Below are positions 12,801 to 18,186 of a DNA stretch of 18,366 nucleotides, piece by piece; within the stretch, counting starts at the first letter, position 1; each line of letters starts with the position of its first letter. Made by a program: the position numbers and the translations under genes. A model generated the notes under the pieces. That model had not been told where the DNA came from, ran no database searches, and saw only the letters and a list, made by a program, of their open reading frames with translations. The DNA comes from Phoronis ovalis (taxonomy: Eukaryota; Phoronida; Phoronidae): contig JAOXYB010018296.1 in NCBI GenBank assembly GCA_028565635.1, positions 1 to 18,366 of the forward strand. The letters run 5' to 3'.

Positions 12801-13684
12801 TTCACATGTATATACACATTATAATACCTACATAATGAGCTGAAAAAGTTAAATATCATCAATTTCTATATTATATCAAAATATAAACTTTATTAAAGCC
12901 AGGAAGCTTCGACCTTAAACACTACAATAGTTGTAAAACATACGCTTAATTCATACTTGTTACCAACTGTTATTCAATAGTTTGCTTTGTGATTTGAAAT
13001 TACCTGGAAATAGCTTCAGGATTCCTAATTTCTATACAATTAATTTCAGAAAGATCTTGAGTCTTGACCCAGTTTTAAGGCCATCGTTTAACGAAAGGTC
13101 ATGAATATTAAGCTTACAAGTACACTCTGTATTCAAAGGTTAAGGGCGCACATTCAGTACTAAAATATTGTATTGGCTGAAATGTCGATTCGATAGAAAT
13201 ATGTTATTCAGTCTGGAGCATATTTCACACAAATTAAGTCACATATACACATACATAAGTTGGCAAGCTGACAATCAGTGTCAGTGAGTGAGTCGCCATT
13301 TTAATATTTTATAAAACGAGAGTACATAATTTTACGTACCTGGAGATCTATGGAACCTGTGGAAGCTAGCTGGTTGACATTAGGTAATGATCCTCCGATA
13401 TATTTTCCTATATATGGTTGTCCCATGTTGTGAAAACTCTGGTGATAAGCTCCTGGTTGCGGTGCCTGCTAATTAAACAACCCAAATTCAGTCCTTAAGC
13501 TTAAAACACATGGATTTGAAATACGACTCTGAACAAACGTAAATATAAAAAGCATCATTTAAAAAAAACTTACCCTTGCAACTCCAGCAACATCTCTCAT
13601 CACAGCTTCAAACGCTGCTGTTTCCTCAGCTTGCTTTTGTGTATGCAAAGCGATCTTTTCGGAGAACTTCCGTGGGTTGGCCAT
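735..13684 (-). CDS. CRTC: CREB-regulated transcription coactivator (CRTC/TORC), 5' ten exons, C-terminus outside window
   Basis: The spliced CDS joins 13684-13574, 13468-13340, 7011-6883, 5659-5598, 5164-5067, 4673-4588, 4130-4074, 3516-3473, 2486-2171 and 842-735. This gives 380 codons with no frame break. CRTC proteins are coactivators that bind the bZIP of CREB and carry cAMP/calcium signals to transcription. They shuttle between cytoplasm (phosphorylated, held by 14-3-3) and nucleus (dephosphorylated by calcineurin). Visible hallmarks are the N-terminal [12 protein letters not shown]...[13 protein letters not shown]-binding helix (residues 3-26), GGSLPNVNQ (62-70), an arginine-rich segment (101-123), [10 protein letters not shown] (146-155), [13 protein letters not shown] (227-239) and [15 protein letters not shown] (263-277). 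Every intron has GT-AG ends. Known family members are about 600-800 residues long, so the Gln/Pro-rich middle and the C-terminal activation domain are missing at the left edge. The family is certain; which paralogue it is cannot be told, and invertebrates usually have one CRTC. Confidence 0.96.
843..2170 (-). other. CRTC intron 9
   Basis: A 1,328-base intron, donor GTGAGT, acceptor TTTCACACAG. AT-rich with no other feature recognised. If retained, translation stops after two codons (Val-Ser-TAG). Confidence 0.7.
2171..2486 (-). CDS. CRTC: CRTC exon 9 (GSLPDLTN motif, Ser/Pro-rich, possible calcineurin dock)
   Basis: This is the largest exon seen (316 bases). It codes residues 239-344 and starts [17 protein letters not shown] at residues 254-259 fits the calcineurin docking pattern PxIxI(S/T). 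[20 protein letters not shown] (260-279) is a canonical CRTC block whose serine (264) matches serine 307 of CRTC2. The remainder is Ser/Pro/Asn-rich, with several SP and SPSP sites and [11 protein letters not shown]. The acceptor is TTTTTTCAG and the donor CCG|GTGAGT, phase 0. Reading past the donor gives two codons and then TAG. Confidence 0.95.
2487..3472 (-). other. CRTC intron 8
   Basis: A 986-base intron, donor GTAAGT, acceptor TTTTTTCAG. It carries a strong 37-base hairpin (3075-3111) and a perfect 8-base-arm palindrome AACATTTG/CAAATGTT (2784-2801). No coding signal. Confidence 0.8.
3075..3111. repeat. Near-perfect 37-base hairpin
   Basis: The arms are GCTGCCT-ACTAATAGC and GCTATTAGT-C-AGGCAGC. 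This gives about 16 paired bases with one bulged C and a 4-base loop, in otherwise unstructured intron sequence. It is shorter than a usual microRNA precursor. Confidence 0.7.
3473..3516 (-). CDS. CRTC: CRTC exon 8 (SRPKSC 14-3-3 motif)
   Basis: This 44-base exon codes [14 protein letters not shown] plus two bases of the next Asn codon. SRPKSC.EVPGIN is diagnostic for CRTC; the serine (residue 231 here) corresponds to serine 275 of mammalian CRTC2, a kinase-regulated 14-3-3 site. The acceptor is TTATTTGTAG and the donor AA|GTAAGT, phase 2. Confidence 0.93.
3517..4073 (-). other. CRTC intron 7 with local duplications
   Basis: A 557-base intron, donor GTAAGA, acceptor TTTGTAG. It contains several short direct repeats between 3702 and 3942, listed separately. 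A minus-strand frame at 3815-4018 inside it is not protein-like. Confidence 0.8.
3702..3942. repeat. Nested short direct repeats and a diverged 140-base-period duplication
   Basis: A perfect 19-base repeat, AAATACAACATAAAATCAT, occurs at 3702-3720 and 3727-3745. TAGGTCAGTGTG occurs twice, 21 bases apart (about 3790 and 3811). The block from 3719 (ATGTAACC...AATCA..GGAG.CCTTA...CTTAAACGC) is repeated in diverged form from 3859, a period of 140 bases. It looks like an old local duplication, possibly of a repeat-derived unit. Confidence 0.6.
4074..4130 (-). CDS. CRTC: CRTC exon 7 (micro-exon, 57 bases)
   Basis: This exon codes [19 protein letters not shown]. It is flanked by acceptor ACTTTGCAG and donor AGG|GTAAGA, phase 0 at both ends, so it could be skipped without shifting the frame. 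I do not recognise a counterpart with certainty in vertebrate CRTCs. Support comes from clean splice sites, an open frame and its position between two firmly identified exons. Confidence 0.75.
4131..4587 (-). other. CRTC intron 6
   Basis: A 457-base intron, donor GTTAGA, acceptor CTTTGCAG. Nothing else recognised. Confidence 0.8.
4588..4673 (-). CDS. CRTC: CRTC exon 6
   Basis: This exon codes [20 protein letters not shown] and then YWEQQPKK, with the preceding Val split with exon 5. The sequence is less conserved; the WEQQPKK end resembles the 'WDTKK' segment before the SRPKSC motif in vertebrates. The acceptor ACTGCAG|TT follows a T-rich tract and the donor is AAG|GTTAGA. Frame and phase (1 in, 0 out) fit both neighbours, which is the main support. 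Confidence 0.85.
4674..5066 (-). other. CRTC intron 5
   Basis: A 393-base intron, donor GTAACG, acceptor TACTGCAG. A plus-strand frame at 4718-4936 lies inside it, without protein-like features. Confidence 0.8.
5067..5164 (-). CDS. CRTC: CRTC exon 5 (principal SIK phosphorylation site)
   Basis: This exon codes [19 protein letters not shown] (first codon split with exon 4) and then a Ser/Pro/Gln-rich tail ending PPTHRR. NSDSALH is the best conserved CRTC phosphorylation motif, equivalent to serine 171 of CRTC2. Here the serine is residue 147. Phosphorylation of this serine by SIK kinases is known to retain CRTC in the cytoplasm. The acceptor is TTTCAG|GG and the donor AG|GTAACG, phase 1. Confidence 0.95.
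5165..5597 (-). other. CRTC intron 4
   Basis: A 433-base U2-type intron (GTAATA...TTTCAG), more than half of which is the inverted-repeat element at 5308-5559. Confidence 0.85.
5308..5559. mobile_element. MITE with TA target duplication (Tc1/mariner-like)
   Basis: The left end CATGGTGGCTCATTAATTCC and the reverse complement of the right end, CAGGGTGGGTCATTAATCCT, form terminal inverted repeats of about 25 bases with a few mismatches. A TA dinucleotide flanks each side (5306-5307 and 5560-5561), as expected for Tc1/mariner-type insertion. The element is 252 bases with no coding capacity, so it is non-autonomous. It sits wholly inside CRTC intron 4. Confidence 0.75.
5598..5659 (-). CDS. CRTC: CRTC exon 4 (YLSPP motif)
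   Basis: This short exon codes [20 protein letters not shown] plus the first two bases of an arginine codon. The PYLSPP...WRR pattern matches the 'MYLSPP..TSWRR' block that precedes the main SIK site in mammalian CRTCs. It follows the U12-type acceptor with branch motif TTCCTTAAC. The donor is AG|GTAATA, phase 2. Confidence 0.92.
5660..6882 (-). other. CRTC intron 3, U12-type
   Basis: The 1,223-base intron begins GTATCCTTTAAC, an exact match to the U12 donor consensus RTATCCTTT. Near its 3' end is TTCCTTAAC (5678-5670), an exact U12 branch-site consensus, with the branch A about 11 bases from the closing AG and no polypyrimidine tract. These are the two defining features of introns removed by the minor spliceosome. 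The rest holds no gene; a plus-strand frame at 5760-5954 is not protein-like. Confidence 0.9.
6883..7011 (-). CDS. CRTC: CRTC exon 3 (arginine-rich segment, U12-type donor)
   Basis: This exon codes residues 81-123: [20 protein letters not shown], then a stretch with nine basic residues in 23 that ends DKR. It matches the conserved region of mammalian CRTCs containing 'DRVYRERGR', which lies near the nuclear localisation region. The acceptor is TATTTTAG|GG. The exon ends AAGAGA|GTATCCTTT, which is not a U2 donor but fits the U12 minor-spliceosome consensus. Confidence 0.93.
7584..7688 (+). other. 34-codon arginine-rich plus-strand frame, possible transposase remnant
   Basis: The frame starts [20 protein letters not shown] and ends in a basic run [11 protein letters not shown] before TGA. 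PIF/Harbinger transposases often begin with a short hydrophobic stretch followed by many arginines, and this resembles such a start. It lies 0.3 kb from the foldback element in CRTC intron 2. No further domain follows, so at best it is a relic; chance is also possible. Confidence 0.2.
8003..8172. mobile_element. Foldback/MITE-like element with AAGCGCTT inverted repeats
   Basis: The left arm GTTCACATTTAAATTAGAAG runs into CGCTTTAT. The reverse complement of the right arm, ATTCACACTTGTCATTTGAAG, runs into CGCTTTTT. Together they form imperfect terminal inverted repeats of about 28 bases. Inside are two perfect hairpins, ACCACCTA/TAGGTGGT (8051-8069) and AAACACT/AGTGTTT (8123-8138). No transposase frame is present. 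The exact ends and target duplication are not clear, so the superfamily is unknown. Confidence 0.5.
13340..13468 (-). CDS. CRTC: CRTC exon 2 (first 14-3-3/SIK-type motif)
   Basis: This exon codes 43 residues containing [21 protein letters not shown] matches the region around serine 70 of mammalian CRTC2, a SIK/AMPK-family and 14-3-3 site; here the serine is residue 64. The acceptor region reads TTTAATTAGCAG, a tandem NAGNAG acceptor, so the exon may begin at 13468 or at 13465 (with or without Gln38). The donor is CAG|GTACGT, phase 0. Confidence 0.93.
13469..13573 (-). other. CRTC intron 1
   Basis: A short 105-base intron with donor GTAAGT and the tandem acceptor TAGCAG. If the second AG is used the intron is three bases longer. 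Confidence 0.85.
13574..13684 (-). CDS. CRTC: CRTC exon 1 (start codon, CREB-binding domain)
   Basis: This exon codes 37 residues beginning [14 protein letters not shown] and ending MRDVAGVAR. It is the highly conserved coiled-coil CREB-binding domain that opens all CRTC proteins. The ATG at 13684 is the only in-frame start: the frame upstream is open for about 45 bases and then meets TAG and TAA, with no other ATG in between. The context GCCATTATGG has G at +4. The donor is AGG|GTAAGT, phase 0. Confidence 0.95.
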
Positions 13685-13800
13685 AATGGCTGATCTACAA
13701 ACCTTGTTATGATTCGTGCTACGCAGGGGGCACTATATTTAAGCCAATCAAGACTTGTCGTCCAATCACGTGCGTATTAGTTCATTTGGCCATCGCCTGG
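13685..13800 (-). promoter_or_regulatory. CRTC proximal promoter and 5' UTR
   Basis: The stretch just upstream of the CRTC start holds two CCAAT boxes (13744-13748 and 13762-13766, reading CCAAT on plus), a CACGTG E-box (13767-13772) and a TATA-like TTAAATATAG on minus (about 13733-13742). It also holds a CTCF-like core AGGGGGCACTA (13725-13735). The paired CCAAT boxes 18 bases apart fit NF-Y spacing. The transcription start is not visible. If the TATA-like box is used, the 5' UTR would be only about 20-30 bases. Confidence 0.5.
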
Positions 13801-14289
13801 TGTCAGGATAGTGATAATAAATTGTTCATGAAAGGTCGTTTAAGGTGAATTAATAAAACCCAAGCACTCATGAGTAGTGGCAAATGCGAGGTGGTTTAAA
13901 AAACTGCACTCGGTAAAAAAATATAACATTTTTCATAAAAGCAACTTTTATTTGAATCTGATCTATATTTATATGAGTTTTGCAAAGTATAACTTCCCAA
14001 CACGTTTAAACATTGGGTCATAACCTATTAAAAGTAACTTTGAAATTATTAAATAATTAAAAAATACAAAGATGCTTAAAAGATCATGTTTAAACAATGT
14101 AAATATATGCATGTATAGCTATTCTTAATTATTTTTCAGGGATAATAAGTGGAATTAGAACATTACAATCTGACCTTAAACCAAACATAGATGCTACAGG
14201 CTTGTCACATAGGTTGTATTGTTCAGTAATAAACATCACTTAATAAAAACTTTTGGAATACATCAACACTTCCAGCAGAAGTTAAATTT
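13801..14289. other. Intergenic interval between IQGAP and CRTC
   Basis: AT-rich sequence with no coding signal on either strand. It contains a third possible AATAAA on minus (13952-13947), so the IQGAP transcript may run into it. A few A and T runs are the only other structure seen. Confidence 0.5.
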
Positions 14290-14306
14290 TATATTCAAAC
14301 ATACAT

Positions 14307-14312
14307 TTTATT
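14307..14312 (-). terminator. Distal candidate poly(A) signal for IQGAP
   Basis: AATAAA on the minus strand about 1.0 kb after the stop. GTGTTGATGT lies about 35 bases downstream. It is the best hexamer combined with a GU element before the CRTC promoter. Confidence 0.45.
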
Positions 14313-14450
14313 TGAACTTTACAGTTCGGTGGTGACACCTACTGGTAAATTCAGGAATATTAATGAATGATGTTGAACAGTTGTTTTCTGCCAAGCTGCA
14401 GGTGTATATTCCTATAATTGCCAGTGACATTCATCCAATTTTGACAAGAA

Positions 14451-14524
14451 GTAATCTACTTGTATGATATAAATGTAGTAACATGATGTAATCTACTTGT
14501 ATGATACAAATGTAGTAATATGCA
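14451..14524. repeat. Two-copy 37-base tandem repeat in IQGAP 3' UTR
   Basis: The unit begins GTAATCTACTTGTATGATA and continues to GTAGTAACATGAT. The second copy starts at 14488 and differs at only a few positions, suggesting a fairly recent duplication. Confidence 0.75.
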
Positions 14525-14749
14525 CAATGTGAAACTAAAGCAATGCTACTTCCTTTTTTGTTAAACATAGTATTAAAAATGTTTAAAATGCATAACCAAA
14601 TCATGAGAATATCTAACAGCAAACTGTTGAAAAATCTGACACATCATCGGAGTTAACTTAACTGTGAGAAACTACTGATCAACACAAGTCACTTTATATC
14701 ACCAAATTAAACAAACTTGTTCATCATACGTTTTTAACACAACTGAAGC

Positions 14750-14755
14750 TTTATT
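14750..14755 (-). terminator. Proximal candidate poly(A) signal for IQGAP
   Basis: AATAAA on the minus strand, 567 bases after the stop codon. It is followed within about 15 bases by GTTGTGTT, a plausible downstream GU element. Confidence 0.4.
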
Positions 14756-15321
14756 GAAACCTAAAATAATTAAAATATATTTTTTTGCTATTAGAACTAT
14801 GTAATATAGTTAGTAATAAATGTTGCAGTCAGTCTATTCTTAGCAATGTTTAACATTAACATCTATTTTTGTACTTTGTAAAATATGTTACGATGACAAC
14901 AAACTTTTATTACATTATAAGTTTCTGGAATGAAATGAGCATAAGATTTCCAAATAATAAATTTTTCAAGCAAAAAAACACTAAAGTTAGTATTTGTTTT
15001 AATTGTCTTGCACTGTTTGTCACAAAATATCACAAGCACTCAACCCACATGAGACAAAAGCGGAATAGTTTCAAAATACATTTCTTTTTGTAACAGTTAA
15101 AGTTTCACTAAAATTTTAAATGCCAAACTAAATAAAAATCAGATCGTGTTTGTTAACTAACAAATAATCTTTGCAGATATGCTCTCTAAAACGGTGTGCA
15201 TTAATAACATTAGTTATCGAAGTACATTAAAAGTTTTTGACACACCAGGACTCGAAGAGCTACAAGTTCCCATGTCTTATTATGCATCTTCAAGTAAAAC
15301 ATATAGAAAATATTGAGAAAG

Positions 15322-15441
15322 CTACACTCGCTTGCCATAAAATTTCTTGTTTAATAAAAAGATCAGCAAATTCACATTGACCTTGGCCCTGTTAAACATC
15401 TTCATCACAGCAACACCTTCATACTGTAGCTGAAGTAAGTT
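15322..15441 (-). CDS. IQGAP: IQGAP terminal coding exon E
   Basis: This exon codes NLLQLQYEGVAVMKMFNRAK then VNVNLLIFLLNKKFYGKRV and the stop TAG. The LLQLQYEGV.VMK.F.RAKVNVNLLIFLLN run is nearly identical across IQGAPs. The acceptor is ATTTTATAG. The 3' UTR begins at 15321. Confidence 0.96.
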   Translation of the reverse strand, partial: NLLQLQYEGVAVMKMFNRAKVNVNLLIFLLNKKFYGKRV

Positions 15442-18101
15442 CTATAAAATAATTCAGAGAATTAACATATTTTAAAAATATTCTTGCTTTCTGAAAACTA
15501 AGCTTTGGACAAAAACAACGACTAAATGTCAACAACAAATCAAGAGTGTAAGTTAAAATACTGTGAAACTGGAAAGACTATCAGCCACTGATATTGCATT
15601 CCTTTCAAGTACAAACCTGGAACACCAATTCTACTTTATCCATGTTAACTCCGACATACTTGACAGTCACATCAAACACACCAGAGTCTTCGGTGGCTGC
15701 TATCTCAAACAAAACATTTTTAAATCTACAAGGAAACAAAGATTGCTGTAGCACCAGTCTCTTAAATATTCACAAAGTTAAAAACAGTAGTTGTCAGTGT
15801 TATCGATTTTATGTTAAATTGGTTCTCTTCATTCTACCAAATGTTGCAAAATGACCTGGCCACATTTGCAATTGTAGGCAACTGCAATTTAATCATTACA
15901 CTACAGCCTATTTTGAACCGCATTGAAATCGTGGTATTCAAATAGATTCATCCCCGTTATAATATGTATCACATGAATATTCAATTTCACATAACTTGTA
16001 GGGAACCAATAATGGAAAAATTAGCATGCATCAAAGTGATAGGTTACAATGTTTCTATAGCACAATGTAGTGGACTTTTACACGTATAGAAATATGCTCA
16101 ACTCTGAATTTGATAAGAGTGATTGCAGCAAGATCTGTAATATAATATCAGCTGTAAATGCCAAGAAACAGATTTATTATATCCAAATTATAAATTGCTG
16201 CTACACTGAACTTTTGTTGTTATTAATGGTACAAGAAATCCTACTTTAAATTGCTTTCATTTGATAAAAGATAGCAATCTAATAATAACGACTTTTTAAT
16301 GGGATTCAAAGCAAAAACATGCCGCCAGCAAATACAAAGTTAGAACTATTTTGGTACCCAGATACTCCTAAACTGACAAACCTATATTGACTAAAATTTG
16401 TATACTTATTTACAGATTAAAGGATTTACTTTCTTTCTGAAGTAGCACAAAACAGGATGACACTCACAGCAGATATGTGATACAATGTTGATTTTTTTTA
16501 GTCTCTGTGATAGGGCATCAACCAATCCCTTTGCAACATAAAATATGTCAACCCTGTAAATGTATCATATACTTACTGATTCGTAGGCAACCCATCTATC
16601 TCCAACAGGATGCCTCTTTCATACAATTTTTCTGCACTGTACTTAATAAACCCTTTAGCACTAGAAGCTGACCAGGCAAACCAACTTCTTCTATGAGCTT
16701 TTCTAAATCAAAAAAATATTATTTCTATATTTTCCTTGGTAACTGCCTTCAGAATATCAAAATATTGTCACATTATATAACCCTACTACTATATAACGCC
16801 AATCAGAATGAGTGCAAATCAATATGCTTTAAACGAAAAGTTTACCTATATAACAAATACACACTTACTTCCCTTTTTGTTGTAAATTATCCATACATGT
16901 TTTGACATATTTGTTGTAATAGTCAATCTGCTCAGTATAAAATGTTCTCTTTGTATCTAGACTATCTATTGCTGTCCTTAGCCGAATCAGCTCCTGTTTT
17001 CTCCTCTGCCGATATCGTCTTTGATTTCTGATATCTTGAACAATCATGTTAATCAGAGCCTATAACAAAATAGCATTTAAACCACTTACAGCATACATAC
17101 TGCTAATAGTTTTATGGCATGTATATCAAAAATACTAATAGGTCCATGATACAATAAACTATGCATTTTTATGTTATTTACTATCTGCTTCAACTAATGT
17201 ATTCATAAATATACTTTCCACCAAGAATCAAAAAACCAGAATATAGGTTTGGGAAACCTATAGCGAACTGTTTCTCTTCAGTTTGAGATATGATTTTTAT
17301 AGTGAGTCATTTGGAGAAATTTTGTTGTTCTATACACATTAATATAATGGATCTCAGCCAGCCTGAAAGAGTGAAACTTTTGACCCCACCCCATCAAACA
17401 GATGTACAGTTTTTTGACCCCTCTGTGGAAGAGGTCTAAACTTTTCTGACCCTCCCCTAAATTTGCAGACAACCTCTCCCATAAATCAATGACCAGTCAC
17501 TAGCAACTACTAAATAACAGTCACTGTTGAGCAAATGAATGGAGTCAATGAGTACTCTTACAATAAGTAATCAAAATATAGCAATTAAAACAAAAGTACA
17601 GGTCTAATCAAAACAAAATCATAGGGCACTGTTAAGCATTTTGAATAAATTTTGCTTACTTCCTAATGATCCATAAAGAGGTAAAATGGAGGAGCAAATA
17701 CAAGCCATATCATTTGGAGCTATTTATAGTATATTTGGCTATCGTCCACTACATATTTATGTATTTGGAGCATAGGATTTATTTATTTTATTTTGCTATC
17801 ACCCATGTAGAGAGAGATAAATTAAAGCTATATTAAAAACTAAGGTAAAAGTAAGGAATATGTTTACAGTCTCACTCTATGTACCACCTTTCACTCCCTG
17901 GGAGCATACAATGAATATGCTTATACAAGTGCGGTATACTGGGTGATACAATTAACACTCCTGGATCTGTAGCAAAAAAGACAGTTGCACATGGCTATCA
18001 TTATTCTTACTTGGTAATTGTCCTTACTGGATACCATGCCTGCCAATTCTAGGGCATGCAAATTTTTGCGTATTTTCTGCTTCATGCTTTCCAGAGGTAA
18101 C
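15322..18101 (-). CDS. IQGAP: IQGAP-family scaffold protein, last five coding exons (RasGAP C-terminal domain)
   Basis: The spliced CDS joins 18101-18011, 17059-16869, 16702-16577, 15725-15617 and 15441-15322. This gives 637 bases: about 211 residues and a TAG stop. IQGAPs are large cytoplasmic scaffolds linking Cdc42/Rac1, actin, calmodulin, microtubule tip proteins and cadherin/catenin complexes. The part here is the RasGAP_C (RGCT) region, about the last eighth of a usual 1,600-residue protein. Diagnostic stretches are IRNQRRYRQRRK, FYTEQIDYYNKYVKTCMDNL, LYERGILLEIDGL, QFKNVLFEI and the end LLIFLLNKKFYGKRV; human IQGAP1 ends in nearly the same way with FYGK. All introns are GT-AG and the phases fit. 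The calponin-homology, IQ and GRD regions lie beyond the right edge. The family is certain, the subtype is not. Confidence 0.96.
15442..15616 (-). other. IQGAP intron D-E
   Basis: A 175-base intron, donor GTTTGT, acceptor ATTTTATAG. Nothing else seen. Confidence 0.85.
15617..15725 (-). CDS. IQGAP: IQGAP exon D
   Basis: This exon codes FKNVLFEIAATEDSGVFDVT then VKYVGVNMDKVELVFQ. It matches the beta-rich RGCT segment FKNVIFEI...F.V..K..GV.M. Two overlapping plus-strand open frames over this exon are shadows. The acceptor is CCTTGTAG; the donor CAG|GTTTGT is weaker than the others. Phase 0 out. Confidence 0.94.
15726..16576 (-). other. IQGAP intron C-D
   Basis: An 851-base intron, donor GTAAGT, acceptor CCTTGTAG. 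AT-rich, no feature recognised. Confidence 0.85.
16577..16702 (-). CDS. IQGAP: IQGAP exon C
   Basis: This exon codes KAHRRSWFAWSASSAKGFIK then YSAEKLYERGILLEIDGLPTN. The second half matches the conserved 'KYTAARLHEKGVLLEIEDL' block. The first half is where vertebrate IQGAPs have a Lys-rich stretch; here it is Trp/Ser-rich instead, so it is diverged. The acceptor is TTGATTTAG and the donor CA|GTAAGT, phase 2. Confidence 0.93.
16703..16868 (-). other. IQGAP intron B-C
   Basis: A 166-base intron, donor GTAAGT, acceptor TTGATTTAG. The plus-strand frame 16693-16905 runs across it and both exon edges and is a chance frame. Confidence 0.85.
16869..17059 (-). CDS. IQGAP: IQGAP exon B (basic coiled-coil core of RGCT)
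   Basis: This exon codes 63 residues containing IVQDIRNQRRYRQRRKQELI and FYTEQIDYYNKYVKTCMDNL. It is the best conserved IQGAP signature in the window. The first half is strongly basic and helical. The acceptor is TTGTTATAG and the donor AA|GTAAGT, phase 2. Confidence 0.96.
17060..18010 (-). other. IQGAP intron A-B
   Basis: A 951-base intron, donor GTAAGA, acceptor TTGTTATAG. It holds a degenerate three-copy TTTTGACCCC-type repeat (17374-17460); otherwise nothing recognised. Confidence 0.85.
17374..17460. repeat. Degenerate three-unit tandem repeat
   Basis: AAACTTTTGACCCC, CAGTTTTTTGACCCC and AAACTTTTCTGACCCTCCCC recur about every 31-35 bases. The units are poorly conserved. This explains the minus-strand frame 17278-17472, which is not a gene. 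Confidence 0.4.
18011..18101 (-). CDS. IQGAP: IQGAP exon A (start of RGCT region)
   Basis: This exon codes LPLESMKQKIRKNLHALELA then GMVSSKDNYQ. It matches the IQGAP segment between the GAP-related domain and RGCT, where a 'KI.KNL..L...GLVS...NYQ' pattern is typical. One leading base completes a codon from the previous exon outside the window. The acceptor is GGTTTTAG and the donor CAA|GTAAGA, phase 0. Confidence 0.9.
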
Positions 18102-18186
18102 CTAAAACCAAAGTTAACTGTTAAGCAAACAGTTTAAAACTAACTTTTTAAAATAACAAAGCTAACATAACAAAATACTGTAGTTA

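Larger units (their letters stand above)
7012..13339 (-). other. CRTC intron 2 (6.3 kb), no gene seen inside
   Basis: This long intron separates the exons for the CREB-binding domain from the arginine-rich exon. Donor GTACGT, acceptor TATTTTAG. Open frames inside it (8785-8997, 10883-11077 and 11243-11527 on plus; 9391-9600 on minus) have no recognisable protein features. It carries a foldback-type element (about 8003-8172) and a short arginine-rich plus-strand frame (7584-7688). The stretch near 11320-11510 is richer in G and C and may be an old dispersed repeat. Long first or second introns often hold enhancers or alternative promoters, but I cannot point to one. Confidence 0.75.
14290..15321 (-). 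other. IQGAP: IQGAP 3' UTR (end uncertain)
   Basis: This non-coding, AT-rich sequence follows the IQGAP stop codon. It contains a 37-base tandem duplication (14451-14524). Two AATAAA hexamers on the minus strand (14755-14750 and 14312-14307) are followed by GU-rich sequence, and a third is at 13952-13947. Alternative polyadenylation is possible. Short open frames here (for example 14869-15093 on plus and 14431-14622 on minus) show no protein-like sequence. Confidence 0.55.

Noticed and set aside
15563-15854. Two overlapping plus-strand frames
   Set aside because: They are shadows of IQGAP exon D on the other strand.
16693-16905. 70-codon plus-strand frame
   Set aside because: It spans an IQGAP intron and exon edges in antisense; chance frame.
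17278-17472. 64-codon minus-strand frame with GEGQKSLDLFHRG...
   Set aside because: It is generated by a degenerate TGACCCC repeat in an IQGAP intron.
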